This document shows positions 1 to 9,651 of a DNA stretch of 64,000 bases, one piece after another. The notes under the pieces were generated by a model. That model saw only the letters and a list, made by a program, of their open reading frames with translations, was not told the origin of the DNA and did no database searches. Every line of letters begins with the position of its first letter. The stretch's first letter is position 1. Made by a program: the position numbers and the translations under genes. This stretch comes from Dehalococcoidia bacterium (GTDB lineage: Bacteria > Chloroflexota > Dehalococcoidia > SM23-28-2 > RBG-16-64-32), in contig JAUSFE010000039.1 of the NCBI GenBank assembly GCA_030649945.1, forward strand, positions 47,955 to 111,954. The letters are read 5' to 3'.

Positions 1-493
1 CCTCCTGCAGCTCGTCCCAGCAGGCGTAGGCATCCTCGGGATCTGCCATGTCGGCCATGGAGCAGCCGGCCGACATGTTGGGCAGGACCACTTTCTGGTG
101 CGGCTGCGAGAGGATGGCGGCGGACTCGGCCATGAAGTGAACGCCGCAGAAGACGATGAACTCGGCCTCGGGTCGCTCGGCGGCCCAGCGCGCCAGGTTG
201 AAGGAGTCGCCCTTGTAGTCCGCGAATTGGATGATGTCCTCGCGCTGGTAGTGGTGGCCCAGGACCACGCAGCGCGTCCCCAGCTTCGCGCGGGCCTCCG
301 CGATGCGGACCTTGAGCGCGGGGCCGTCCAGGCGCCAGTATCCCTCCGGGACGTCCTTCTGCCAGAAGGCGAAGGCGCGCTCCTCCGCCAGGGGCTTCGT
401 GTCCAGGGGGCGGTCCGTCAGGCAGGCGTTGGCTTCGTTAAGGACGGTCTCCTCGGTGACGGGGGGGAGGTCTTCTCGCGTCTTCGTGACCAT
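1..493 (-). CDS. nadA: Quinolinate synthase, N-terminal part (truncated by window edge)
   Basis: NadA condenses iminoaspartate with dihydroxyacetone phosphate to quinolinate using a [4Fe-4S] cluster, the second step of de novo NAD synthesis in the cytoplasm. About 164 N-terminal residues are present; the rest lies left of the window. Seen: LGHHYQREDIIQFAD, then GDSFNLAR, VFCGVHFMAESA and NMSAGCSMADMA, which are the family's substrate- and cluster-binding segments including the first cluster cysteine. The ATG at 493 opens a frame with no earlier in-frame start. Two palindromic operator candidates lie just upstream, and a degenerate Nudix regulator of the NrtR type is encoded nearby on the same strand, so NAD-responsive repression is likely. 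Confidence 0.95.
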   Translation of the reverse strand, partial: MVTKTREDLPPVTEETVLNEANACLTDRPLDTKPLAEERAFAFWQKDVPEGYWRLDGPALKVRIAEARAKLGTRCVVLGHHYQREDIIQFADYKGDSFNLARWAAERPEAEFIVFCGVHFMAESAAILSQPHQKVVLPNMSAGCSMADMADPEDAYACWDELQE

Positions 494-512
494 GGGCGCT
501 CCGCTTCCAGTT

Positions 513-529
513 AGTGTATGTTAGACACT
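513..529. promoter_or_regulatory. Operator-like imperfect palindrome upstream of nadA (proximal)
   Basis: The sequence AGTGTATGTTAGACACT has outer arms AGTGT/ACACT and lies 20 bp before the nadA start. It shares the GTGTc...gACAC pattern with a second site 52 bp further upstream. The closeness to nadA and the NrtR-like gene at 1772-2446 suggest an NAD-regulon operator. The assignment to NrtR is inference. Confidence 0.5.
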
Positions 530-565
530 TTCCCTTCGGCTACAGGGTATCAGCCGGGGCAGAAG

Positions 566-580
566 GTGTCAATATGACAC
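566..580. promoter_or_regulatory. Operator-like perfect palindrome upstream of nadA (distal)
   Basis: GTGTCAATATGACAC is a perfect 6-bp inverted repeat (GTGTCA/TGACAC) with a 3-bp centre. It sits in a short AT-richer stretch between nadA and the convergently oriented stop of the upstream lipoprotein gene. Together with the proximal site it would flank or overlap the nadA promoter. NrtR is the best regulator candidate by context. Confidence 0.55.
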
Positions 581-656
581 TATGTATGTCTTGGAGGCGG
601 GATGTCACGGCTTCTTCAGGACGCTCCCTCGTAAACAACGTCCGTGCGAAATACAG

Positions 657-1634
657 CTAGTCCTCGCAGTTCAGGTCCACGTCCACATTGTTCCCGTCGG
701 CCAGGTCCTGCAGGTCGGCGCAGGCGGCGTCTGCCTCGTTGGTGATGGCCGTGAACGTGGCATCGAAGTCTGCCACCAGGCTGTCCAGCTCGTCCTGGGT
801 GGTCACGTCCCTGAGCTGGTCGCGGAGCTCATCAGCGGCGAGGACGGTGTCGCGCGCCGCGAATACGAAGCGGGCCTCGCTGTCTGCGGCGTCGCTGGGC
901 GCCTCTAGCGCAGTGATGCCGTCGATGGCGTTCTCGGTCGTCTCGATGCTGGCGGCGAGAAAGTCGTCCAGGGCCTGCAACTGGTCATCGACGTTGCCGC
1001 TGATCGCGATCGCGTCGTCGAGTTCCTGCTGAAGGTCGTCGATCTGCTGGTCAGCCTCTTCGAAAATGGCGTCCAGGCTCTGGAAGTACTCGTCCAGGGA
1101 CGTCCCGCCGCCGTCGCTCTGGTCTTCGTCGTCGCACTGGAGGTCCACTTCGATCTTGTTCTGGCCGGCCAGGTCCTGCAGGCCGGAACAGGCCAACTGG
1201 AAGCGGTCCGATTTGGGGCTGATCTCGTCGCTGCGGTCGTCGAAGAAGGTCTGGAGGTCATCTCCGGACTCCACGTCGTCCAGGCCTTCGCGGACAGTCT
1301 TGAGGCTCTTCACGAAGTCGTCGAGCGCGGCGGCGAACTCATCGTGCGCCGCCTGTGCCTCGTCCGGGGGATCCAGCTTCTTGATGTCGCTCAGTGCCTG
1401 GTCGGCGGTCGGCAGGAAGTCGTCGTAGTAGCCGCGGGTCTGCTCAGGATCGGAAAAGGCGTTCGGGAAGTTGGTGGTCAGCTCCTGGTCGCGGTCATCG
1501 ACGCGCTTGGAGATGTCGCCCAGGCGCTGGAAGTAGGCCTGGAGGCTAAGTTCGCCGCCGCCGCCGCCGCAGGCACCCGCCAGGCTGAGGGCCAGCAGGA
1601 CAACGCCGAACAACACAAAGAAGCGCAACTTCAT
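657..1634 (-). CDS. Secreted lipoprotein with duplicated helical domain
   Basis: Predicted lipoprotein of 325 residues, exported and lipid-anchored. The ATG at 1634 is preceded by GAGGAGAT at good spacing, so it is preferred over the in-frame start 60 bp upstream. Residues 1-25 form a signal peptide ending in a lipobox (LAGAC). Two related halves follow, one starting SLQAYFQRLGDI and the other SLDEYFQSLDAIF; each ends in a Cys-Xn-Cys segment (ACSGLQDLAGQN...LQC and ACADLQDLADGN...LNC). The halves are acidic, Gln/Asp-rich and look like paired helical hairpins. Function is unknown. It lies between nadA and the NrtR-like gene but has its own ribosome binding site, and I see no link to NAD metabolism. 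Confidence 0.8.
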   Translation of the reverse strand: MKLRFFVLFGVVLLALSLAGACGGGGGELSLQAYFQRLGDISKRVDDRDQELTTNFPNAFSDPEQTRGYYDDFLPTADQALSDIKKLDPPDEAQAAHDEFAAALDDFVKSLKTVREGLDDVESGDDLQTFFDDRSDEISPKSDRFQLACSGLQDLAGQNKIEVDLQCDDEDQSDGGGTSLDEYFQSLDAIFEEADQQIDDLQQELDDAIAISGNVDDQLQALDDFLAASIETTENAIDGITALEAPSDAADSEARFVFAARDTVLAADELRDQLRDVTTQDELDSLVADFDATFTAITNEADAACADLQDLADGNNVDVDLNCED

Positions 1635-1771
1635 CAGATATCTCCTCGCTAACGAACGGCCCGTAAGTGTCCGGAAAGAGCAGGACTCGGCCATTGTATC
1701 AGGTAAGCCGGCGGCAGCGGCTCAGCCGCATTTCAGGGCAACGTTGATGTGCTCGCCGCTATTGTCCTCCC

Positions 1772-2446
1772 TCAGAACACCACCTGGCGGCGCTCCCGGA
1801 AGCGGTAAAGCTGGGCGGGACGGTGGCGTCCTTCGCCCGCGCGGCGGCCCGTGGGCTCGATGATCCCCACGGACAGGATGCGTTTGCGGAAGTTCCGCTT
1901 GTCCAGCGGGCGCGCGAGGATGGCCTCGTAAGTGGCCTGCAGGTGGGAGAGAGTGAACTCTGCCGGCAGCAGCGAGTAAGCGACGTTGGAGTAGTCCAGC
2001 TTGGCCCGCAGGCGCTCGAAAGCGTAGTCGATGACGCGTTCGTTCTTGAACGCCAGGGGAGGCAGCCCGTCCATGCCGAACCAGGCCGGCTGCCACTCGG
2101 AGCGTCCGGCCAGGTGGGCGCTGCCGCGGTCTACAAGGGCAAAGTAGGCCACGGCGATGGAGCCTGTGTCGTCCAGGTCGGAGAACGTGTACAGCTGCTC
2201 CAGGAAGACGTCCGTGACGCCGGTCTCCACGTCCAGCCTGCGCACTGCCGCGTGCACCAGCGACTCGCCCGCCGGCAGGAGACCGCCGGGAAGGGACCAG
2301 AAGTCCTTGAACGGCTCGGCGCTGCGCCGGACCAGGAGGACCTGCAGGCTGCCGGACTCCACGGTGAAGATGACGACGAGGACGGCGACCTGGCGGGCAG
2401 AGGGAGCGGCGTCTGCGGCGCCGGCGCCGCGGGCTGGCCTGGCCAT
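1772..2446 (-). CDS. nrtR: NrtR-type transcriptional regulator (degenerate Nudix domain plus winged helix)
   Basis: 224 residues. An N-terminal Nudix fold (about 18-145) is joined to a C-terminal winged-helix-like segment (about 155-220) containing NFRKRILSVGIIEPTG and GRHRPAQLYRF, which is characteristic of NrtR regulators of NAD metabolism. The Nudix box GGLLPAGESL...RRLDVETGV keeps the Gly and first Glu but has RR for RE and VE for EE, so hydrolase activity is probably lost, as in many NrtR proteins that instead bind ADP-ribose. It follows miaB by 8 bp and is in the same orientation as nadA 1.3 kb away. Known for the family: repression of nad genes. Inferred: the palindromes at 513-580 are its operators. 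Confidence 0.85.
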   Translation of the reverse strand: MARPARGAGAADAAPSARQVAVLVVIFTVESGSLQVLLVRRSAEPFKDFWSLPGGLLPAGESLVHAAVRRLDVETGVTDVFLEQLYTFSDLDDTGSIAVAYFALVDRGSAHLAGRSEWQPAWFGMDGLPPLAFKNERVIDYAFERLRAKLDYSNVAYSLLPAEFTLSHLQATYEAILARPLDKRNFRKRILSVGIIEPTGRRAGEGRHRPAQLYRFRERRQVVF

Positions 2447-2454
2447 GCGCGGGC

Positions 2455-3825
<1,371 letters not shown>

Positions 3826-3899
3826 GGCGCGTTCGATTTTAGCACGGCGCTTGGGCCCCGCCCCGTGGTTGGCCACAGATGGAGAGGGATATCTGGGGG

Positions 3900-4165
3900 G
3901 CTCCACGAGAAACCACGAAGGCACTAAGGCACTAAGACACATCGATTGTCGGCTACTGGGTCATGTGGAACGGAATCAGCCGCACAACCCTTAGCAGGGT
4001 GATGAAAAACGGGGAGTGCAGAGGGGCGGAGCCCCTTTGACGGGGGTCTGGGGGTGTCCCCCAGATTCAATTTTTTCTTTGGGTGGGGTGGGGGGTGGGG
4101 CGAGAACTCGTTTTTCAGCACCCTGTTAGTGTCTTTGTGCCTTCGTGGTGACGACTTTCGCGGAA
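3900..4165. repeat. Interspersed 'cacgaagacacaaagg' type repeat, split by a family B element
   Basis: Intergenic stretch between miaB and the hydrolase gene. It holds copies of the oligonucleotide motif around ccacgaaggcactaagacac and its complement. The same motif recurs at about 27215-27352, 41580-41750, 59455-59573 and 63625-63650. The family B element at 3991-4129 sits inside it, with repeat arms on both sides. No gene is seen. Confidence 0.7.
3991..4129. mobile_element. Family B MITE-like element, copy 1
   Basis: 139 bp bounded by near-perfect inverted repeats of 21 bp (3991-4011, beginning TTAGCAGGGTG, and the complement at 4109-4129). It has no coding capacity. The core gggggtctgggggtgtcccc (about 4040-4070) is also present in family A elements, so the two families share an interior hairpin but have different ends. 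A larger copy lies at 41502-41833. Confidence 0.7.
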
Positions 4166-4166
4166 A

Positions 4167-5120
4167 CTAGAGGCCGTTCAGGAACTCGATCAGCTCCCGG
4201 TTCACCTCTGCGGGGCGCTCCTGCTGCGTCCAGTGGCCGCAGCCTGGGAGCATCACGATCTTCCGCAGGTTGGGGGCCGTGGCCTTCATCGCGTCGCTGG
4301 GCGTGAACCGCAGCACCGGGTCGCGGTCGCCGCCGATGAACAGCGCCGGCTGTTTGATCTGCGCGCCGGCCAGCTCAGCCAGCTCCTCCCAGTCGCGGTC
4401 CATGTTGCGATAGCGGTTCAGCGGGCCGCGGAAGCCGCTGCGCTGCAACGCCTCGGTATAGGCGTCCAGATCCTCTTCGCTGAGCCAGGCGGGCAGCTTC
4501 TCGCCTGGGTCCGGCATGCCGTCAAAGAGCCTGGCGTCCTTTGGCTTGCCCATCAGCCCCAGCCCCCGGGGCGCGTCGCCCGAGGCTGCGTACATGAAGA
4601 TGCGCAACGAGCGGCGGACGTCCGTCTCGAACTCCGCCTCGGCCACGCCGGGCTCCTGGAAGTAGAGCATGTAGAAGAACTTGTCCCGAAAGATGGCCTT
4701 GAACATCTGCGTCGGCGGCGCCGGGCTGCGGCGAACGAACGGCACGCTGAGGGCGGCGACAGCCCGGAAGCGGTCCGGGTACAGCAGCGCGCAGTGCCAG
4801 GCGATGGGCGCCCCCCAGTCGTGCCCGGCGACGACCGCCTGCTCCTCGCCCAGGGCGTCCAGGAGGCCCGCCATGTCCGCCGTCATCTCGCGCAGACTGT
4901 AGGCCTCGATCTCCGGCGGCGCGTCGGTCCCACCGCAGCCGCGGACGTCCGGCGCCACAGCGTGGTAGCCGGCGGCGGCAAGCGCCGGGAGCTGGTGCCG
5001 CCAGGAGTACCACAGCTCCGGGAAACCGTGGATGAGGACGACGAGCGGCCCTTCGCCGGCTTCGGCGATGTGCATGCTAATGCCGTTCGTGTGGATGGTG
5101 CGGTGCTGAATGTCTGTCAC
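4167..5120 (-). CDS. Alpha/beta hydrolase, epoxide hydrolase-like
   Basis: 317 residues from the GTG at 5120; a further in-frame GTG at 5165 would add 15 residues without a better ribosome binding site. It has the epoxide-hydrolase signature set: HGFPELWYSWRHQ (oxyanion HGxP), GHDWGAPIAWH (nucleophile Asp101), a Tyr-rich cap, GGDRDPV (acid) and GCGHWTQQERP (catalytic His). The likely reaction is hydrolysis of an epoxide to a diol; haloalkane dehalogenase is a less likely alternative. Cytoplasmic, no signal peptide. It stands alone between repeat-filled intergenic regions. Confidence 0.82.
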   Translation of the reverse strand: MTDIQHRTIHTNGISMHIAEAGEGPLVVLIHGFPELWYSWRHQLPALAAAGYHAVAPDVRGCGGTDAPPEIEAYSLREMTADMAGLLDALGEEQAVVAGHDWGAPIAWHCALLYPDRFRAVAALSVPFVRRSPAPPTQMFKAIFRDKFFYMLYFQEPGVAEAEFETDVRRSLRIFMYAASGDAPRGLGLMGKPKDARLFDGMPDPGEKLPAWLSEEDLDAYTEALQRSGFRGPLNRYRNMDRDWEELAELAGAQIKQPALFIGGDRDPVLRFTPSDAMKATAPNLRKIVMLPGCGHWTQQERPAEVNRELIEFLNGL

Positions 5121-5189
5121 TGTGCGGCGCGCCCTCTGGATAAGGAAACGGGGCCATGATAGCACAGCGGGCCGGGAGGGAGAGGTACC

Positions 5190-5262
5190 GCTTTATTGCT
5201 CCAATGCTCCAATGCTCTATTGCTCCAACGCCCAATGCTCCATTGCTCGGGGCGGTGGAGCA
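5190..5262. repeat. Short tandem 'gctccaatgctc' repeat
   Basis: Seven or so imperfect copies of an octa- to undecanucleotide (gctccaatgctccaat) between the hydrolase and gamma-glutamyltransferase genes. A second, shorter tract of the same motif is at 7885-7935, beside tRNA-Ser. Non-coding. Confidence 0.7.
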
Positions 5263-5270
5263 GGGCGGTG

Positions 5271-6587
5271 TCAGTACCCCAGGGCGGCGCCGTCCGAACG
5301 TGGGTCGAATGCCGCTGTGAGCTGATCCTCCTCCACGAGGATGGCGTGAGCATGGCCGGCCCAGTCGGCGATTGGCATGGGCTGAGCGCCGATGTCCGGC
5401 AGACCCGCCTCGGCCAGCAGCTGTGCGCCTTCGCCCAGGCGCCAGCGGGGAGCGGCCACGGCCTCGCCCAGCTCCTGGCCGGCTGCGAAGACTCGGGCCA
5501 GCAGCTGCAGGTGCACCTGGATCTGCGCGTCGCCGCCCATCGTGCCGAAGATCAGGCGCGGGCGGCCGTCCGCCAGAGCCATAGCCGGGGCCAGGGTGTG
5601 CACGGGGCGTTCGCCGCCGCGGTACTCGTGTGGCTTGAAGTAGGCGGCCCGGTTCTGCAGGAGCACGCCGGCGCCCGGCACCATGACGCCGGAGCCGAAC
5701 GCCTGGTAGAGGCTCTGACTGAGGCTCACCGCCATCCCGCCCTCGTCCCGGGCGCAGAGATAGATCGTGTCTCCGTCGGCGGCGGCCGGCCGCAGCGCGC
5801 GCAGGAGCCGCTGGTGGAACTCGGCGCCGTCCGGCGAGAGGCCGTCAAGGGGCTCCAGGCGGTCCAGGGCCTCCAGGGCCAGATGGCCGCGGCTGTTCGG
5901 CGGCATCTCCCAGACCTGGAGGGCGCGCCACGTCGTGCTCAGCGGGGCCACCCACTCCGCGCGGTGGGCGGCGAAGTCCTCCGGCGTGAAGGGGGCAGGC
6001 GCGTTGCGGGCAACGGGCCCCGTGTAGAACTCCTCGATGCGCTCGATGGTGTCCGCGAGCTGCGGCTGGACGAGCGGCCCGTCGGCGAGGAAGACGCGGG
6101 ACGCCTCCTGGTCGCGCGCCAGGAGCTGGACCATGAGTTTCGTGATGCGCGCCAGGCCGGGGGCGCGCGGGCAGCCCTCCCGCGCCAGGCGGACGGCCGG
6201 GCGGGCGAGCTCGCCGATCGGGCGGCTGCCGTAGCGTTCGAGCAGGGCGAGCCAGCCGGCGACGGCGCCGGGGACCGTGACCGAGCCGACGCCCGTGCGG
6301 GGCACGGAATCGCCCTGGAGCCGGGCGGCGGCGGGCAGACGGCCGCTGGAGTTGAGGCCCGCCGGCCCTGCCGGGGGCCCGGCCGCAGCGTCGCCCTCCG
6401 CCCAGACCATGGCGAAGAGGTCTCCGCCCAGGCCGCACATGTGGGGATAGACGACGGCGAGGACGAGGTTCATGGCCACGGCCGCATCGGCGGCGTTGCC
6501 GCCGGACGTGAGGACGGCCAGCCCGGCGGAGGACGCCAGGTAGTGCGGCGAGGCCACGGCGGCGTGCGGGAAGACCGGCGCGGGCAT
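5271..6587 (-). CDS. Gamma-glutamyltransferase family protein
   Basis: 438 residues; usual GGTs are 520-580, so this is a compact member. These are Ntn-hydrolases that self-cleave before a threonine and transfer or hydrolyse gamma-glutamyl groups, or act as acylases. Seen: SGGNAADAAVAMNLVLAVVYP and GLGGDLFAMVW near the N-terminus, then GSVTVPGAVAGW. The presumed autocleavage site is GDTIYLCARDEGGMAVSLS with nucleophile Thr274, and the small subunit ends near the C-terminus. There is no signal peptide, unusual for secreted GGTs, so the substrate may be cytoplasmic. TAATAT lies 7 nt before the ATG, consistent with a leaderless transcript. Confidence 0.85.
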   Translation of the reverse strand: MPAPVFPHAAVASPHYLASSAGLAVLTSGGNAADAAVAMNLVLAVVYPHMCGLGGDLFAMVWAEGDAAAGPPAGPAGLNSSGRLPAAARLQGDSVPRTGVGSVTVPGAVAGWLALLERYGSRPIGELARPAVRLAREGCPRAPGLARITKLMVQLLARDQEASRVFLADGPLVQPQLADTIERIEEFYTGPVARNAPAPFTPEDFAAHRAEWVAPLSTTWRALQVWEMPPNSRGHLALEALDRLEPLDGLSPDGAEFHQRLLRALRPAAADGDTIYLCARDEGGMAVSLSQSLYQAFGSGVMVPGAGVLLQNRAAYFKPHEYRGGERPVHTLAPAMALADGRPRLIFGTMGGDAQIQVHLQLLARVFAAGQELGEAVAAPRWRLGEGAQLLAEAGLPDIGAQPMPIADWAGHAHAILVEEDQLTAAFDPRSDGAALGY

Positions 6588-6644
6588 GGCCAGATATTAG
6601 CATGGGGCCGGGGCATGGGGGTCAACGGGTCAGCGGGCCAGGGA

Positions 6645-7140
6645 GACCCATCCGGGGGGTCAGGCTCTTAGCCTGACACGGGGCGCGGGCGGGGCCGACG
6701 CCGCCGGCCCATCCAGGTGGTCAGGCTCTCAGCAGGGTGCTTTCCTGTCATGCTGAGCGGCACCCACGGCCTGTCGCGGGACACGGCAGCTTCGCGAAGC
6801 CTGTCCTGAGCGGAGTCGAAGGGGCATCTGGGGCGGGGCAGACACTCGCACGCGAGGGGCGGAGCCCTGGTGCCGCGCCCACAGCGCCACCCGCCGCACG
6901 GACATCCGCGTCTGGCTGCACACGGGCCGTAGGGGCGAATGGCATTCGCCCGCACCCTGCTCGGGGATGGGGGCAGGGCGTGGGGTGCCGCGCCCTCAGC
7001 GCCACCCGTCGCACGGACATCCGCGTCTGGCTGCACACGGGCCGTAGGGGCGAATGGCATTCGCCCGCACCCCGCTCGGGGACGGGTGGTAGGGCGTGGG
7101 GTGCCGCGCCCTCAGCGCCACCCGTCGCACGAACATGATG
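6645..7140. repeat. Mixed intergenic repeats including tandem family D units
   Basis: This 575-bp gap holds, in order: a palindromic gtcaggctcttagcctgac stretch near 6658-6680; a block like the interior of family C elements (tcatgctgagc ... catctggggcggggcag, 6748-6843); and about two copies of the 116-bp family D unit (about 6900-7135) with GGGCGAATGGCATTCGCCC palindromes. I see no gene in it; reading frames across it are repeat shadows. Confidence 0.75.
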
Positions 7141-7163
7141 AGGGCGGCGATATACTGAGGAGA

Positions 7164-7865
7164 ATGGCGGAAGAGGTCGTCAAGGTGCGCACGGGCGAGG
7201 ACGGCGGGCTGCCGGAACCGCCGCCGCGGCGGATTGTCCTGGACATGCCCTCGTGGCTGCCCACGGAGAAGGTGCCCCGGGGGCTCGTCATCGGCGTCGT
7301 GGCGGCCGTCGTCGTGGCGCTGGCGGCGGGCACGGCCATCCCGTTCGCGCTGGACCTGGTCAGCCAGGACGACCTGGAGGGCTTCGGCTACGCAGGCATC
7401 TTCCTGGCGAACTTCCTCGGCACCGCCACCGGGTTTGTGCCCGTGCCCGGACTGACCGCGGCCGGCCAGGGGCTGATCGTAGCCGGATCGCGGTCCCTGA
7501 ACCCGTTCGGAGTGATCGTCGCCGGTGCGTCCGGCATGACGATAGCGGAATCAACTGCGTACATGGCGGGGGCCGTGGTGCGCGGCATGGCGGAAGAGCG
7601 GCCCGTGCCCGTCGGCGGCAGGCTGGGGCGGCTAATGCACCGCGTGGCCAGGCGGGTGGACTGGTTGATGGCGCATTACGGCTTCGCCACGCTGCTGGTG
7701 CTGGCCGGCGTGCCCAACCCGTTCTTCGAGTTCGCAGGCATTACGGCGGGCGCAGTGCGCATGAACTTCTGGCGTTTCCTGCTGGCCGTGGGGATAGGGA
7801 AAACCATACGCGTGATCCTGCTGGTGATCATCGGCCAGGCGCTCCTGGACGCGTTTGACATATAG
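7164..7865 (+). CDS. VTT/SNARE-associated (DedA-like) membrane protein
   Basis: 233 residues. The ATG at 7164 follows GAGGAG very closely and a TATACT box; longer frames upstream run into family D repeats. An N-terminal cytoplasmic stretch of about 35 residues is followed by a TM helix (VIGVVAAVVVALAAGT), then the VTT/DedA region with GFVPVPGLTAAGQG, a second central hydrophobic block, LAGVPNPFFEFAGITAGA and two C-terminal helices. DedA/VTT proteins act as lipid scramblases or flippases, including undecaprenyl-phosphate carriers. The exact substrate cannot be read from sequence. Confidence 0.85.
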   Translation: MAEEVVKVRTGEDGGLPEPPPRRIVLDMPSWLPTEKVPRGLVIGVVAAVVVALAAGTAIPFALDLVSQDDLEGFGYAGIFLANFLGTATGFVPVPGLTAAGQGLIVAGSRSLNPFGVIVAGASGMTIAESTAYMAGAVVRGMAEERPVPVGGRLGRLMHRVARRVDWLMAHYGFATLLVLAGVPNPFFEFAGITAGAVRMNFWRFLLAVGIGKTIRVILLVIIGQALLDAFDI

Positions 7866-7884
7866 GGCAGTGAAACGATGGAGC

Positions 7885-7935
7885 AACAAAGCAGCCACCC
7901 CTCATGCTCCAATGCTCCATTGCTCCACTGCTCTG
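7885..7935. repeat. Short 'gctccaatgctcc' repeat tract
   Basis: Second tract of the octamer repeat seen at 5190-5262, between the VTT gene and tRNA-Ser. Non-coding. Confidence 0.6.
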
Positions 7936-7960
7936 CGGGGTGGGCGGGAGGAGGGGGCGC

Positions 7961-8053
7961 TGGCGGAGGGAGTGGGATTCGAACCCACGAGGGGCCTTAA
8001 CAACCCCTACCCGCTTAGCAGGCGGGCGCACTCGGCCACTATGCGATCCCTCC
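7961..8053 (-). tRNA. tRNA-Ser(GCT)
   Basis: On the minus strand the sequence folds with a 7-bp acceptor (GGAGGGA/TCCCTCC), an anticodon loop CTGCTAA giving anticodon GCT, a long variable arm typical of serine tRNA, a T loop GTTCGAATC, discriminator G and an encoded CCA. Confidence 0.95.
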
Positions 8054-8166
8054 GCGATGGCCAGAATCAGTATAGCAAACGCACCGGCGCGCCAATCCCT
8101 CCATCCCCCGGAGGCGAGGACAAGCCGTCGCCCCTACGACCTGGATGGACCGCTTGCCGCATGCCC

Positions 8167-8655
8167 TCAGGCGGCGGGCGAGCTGACTTCCGCCAGCTCA
8201 ATCGGCTCGTAGAGACGCTTCTTGAGGGCCTCCCGCGGCGGGTCGATGTAGATGGCGTTCCAGCCGCACGACTCCTCGCACAGGCGGCAGCCCGTGCAGC
8301 GCTTCTCGATCACCTTGGCCACGCCGAAGAAGTCGCCTACCTGCTTACCGGAGACATCCAGCTCCAGCGCGTCGAACGGACAGATGGCGATGCAAAGCTC
8401 GCAGCCGGAGCCGATGCAGTTGTCCTCGATGACGATCGCCTTGGGCCACTCGCGCCGCGGGAAGCCCTTGCCGATGTCCCCGAACTCGTCGGCGATGCAC
8501 TCCACCGGGCAGACCACGCCGCAGGCCCCGCAGTCGATGCAGAGCTCCGGGTCGATGATGTGCATGCCGTTGCGGACGCCGGAGATGGCGTCCGTGGGGC
8601 AGCGCTTCGTGCAGGCCGTACAGCCGATGCAGGTATCGAGAATCTTATAGGACAT
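8167..8655 (-). CDS. Polyferredoxin, 4Fe-4S dicluster-type electron carrier
   Basis: 162 residues with four cysteine motifs: CIGCTACTKRCP (9-20), CIDCGACGVVCP (about 39-50), CIGSGCELCIAICP (about 80-93) and CTGCRLCEESC (about 117-127). They can bind three to four [4Fe-4S] clusters. Cytoplasmic electron transfer is the expected role. The N-terminal half resembles ferredoxin subunits of APS reductase or heterodisulfide-type enzymes, but no catalytic partner gene is adjacent. A TATACT box lies 18-20 nt before the ATG. Partner unknown. Confidence 0.9.
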   Translation of the reverse strand: MSYKILDTCIGCTACTKRCPTDAISGVRNGMHIIDPELCIDCGACGVVCPVECIADEFGDIGKGFPRREWPKAIVIEDNCIGSGCELCIAICPFDALELDVSGKQVGDFFGVAKVIEKRCTGCRLCEESCGWNAIYIDPPREALKKRLYEPIELAEVSSPAA

Positions 8656-8726
8656 GGGTCAATTCCAAATCCCAGTATATGGGCGCTTCAGGGACCCAGC
8701 AACCCGCCGCCGCGGCCGCACCGTCG

Positions 8727-9533
8727 CTATGGGTACAGAGCCGAGATGCCAGCGACGTCGTCAGCGCCAAGCGTGCGTTTCACGCCGTTATAGCTGGCGT
8801 ACATCACGGCACTAGGATCAGCCGAATGCCCCAGACCGGCCACGTGCCCGTTCTCGTGCAGAAAGACGGTCTCCACATCAAACCGGCCGCTGGGAGTGGG
8901 AAGGCTCGTGGACCACTTGAAGCTCGTGTTCAATGCCTTATCGGCCTCGTCCCGAGTTGTGCTGTACCAGGTAACTCCCAGCGTGCAGCAACCCGAAATC
9001 CTCAGCCAGCCCACATCGTTCCTGCCGTCATAGAACTGAGGCCCTGGACATTCCCTCACCAAAGACGGGCAACGGCTGGTCGTGCCCCCGTAGCTGAATG
9101 TGAACGAAGAGGAGGGCACGTTCGTCCACGTGGCGTGCGTGTTTTGAAGGGCCGCTAATGCAGCCCCACCCGTTGGGTCTTTGCTGGGATTGTAGTTCTG
9201 CACAACAAAATCATTGCCGGCCACCGCATCGGAGAACTGGTCCCAGACCAGGCCGGTCGTGGTATAAGCGGCAGACTCGAGGTCCCCCTGCTCCAGCGGC
9301 CGCGCACCCTGCTCGTCCAGCGCGTGTTCGGCGACGTCCCTGGCGCTCGCCCCGGGCGCTACCGCCACGAAGACTTCGACCAACACGTCCTCGCCGCCCA
9401 CCCGTGCCACGCCCAGCGCAGATGCCACCTTCGCGTCGCCACCCGCGCTGGCGCTGGCCTGCTCCCGCCCTGAGATGCCCAGGAGCAGGATTAACGCCGC
9501 TATCGCGGAGAGGAGAATAATATTCTTCACCAC
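8727..9533 (-). CDS. Secreted zinc metalloprotease, metzincin/matrixin-like
   Basis: 268 residues. Start chosen at the GTG at 9533 (or the adjacent GTG at 9530), 7 nt after GGAGG; an ATG 30 bp upstream lacks this. The signal peptide IILLSAIAALILLLGIS is followed by an Ala-rich site. The C-terminal zinc site is HENGHVAGLGHS (HExxHxxGxxH) with a Met-turn (SAVMYASYNG). The end ADDVAGISALYP is typical of matrixins. Four internal cysteines fit disulfides. Expected role: extracellular protein degradation. Codon and base use is a little less GC-rich than in neighbouring genes. Confidence 0.88.
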   Translation of the reverse strand: MVKNIILLSAIAALILLLGISGREQASASAGGDAKVASALGVARVGGEDVLVEVFVAVAPGASARDVAEHALDEQGARPLEQGDLESAAYTTTGLVWDQFSDAVAGNDFVVQNYNPSKDPTGGAALAALQNTHATWTNVPSSSFTFSYGGTTSRCPSLVRECPGPQFYDGRNDVGWLRISGCCTLGVTWYSTTRDEADKALNTSFKWSTSLPTPSGRFDVETVFLHENGHVAGLGHSADPSAVMYASYNGVKRTLGADDVAGISALYP

Positions 9534-9651
9534 CGAATTGCCTCCCGTTCGCCAAAGAGTCATGTTGCTACTCTAAGGCAAGCGCGTGACGATCGCAATG
9601 GCAACGGCCTTTACCGGCAGGGAATTTTACCGATTATCAACGCATTCGCCA

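Noticed and set aside
3924..4121. Short Pro-rich frame between miaB and the hydrolase
   Set aside because: It reads through the family B element and its hairpin, with no ribosome binding site or homology.
5196..6671. 491-residue plus-strand frame antisense to gamma-glutamyltransferase
   Set aside because: No recognisable domain and the opposite strand encodes a full enzyme.
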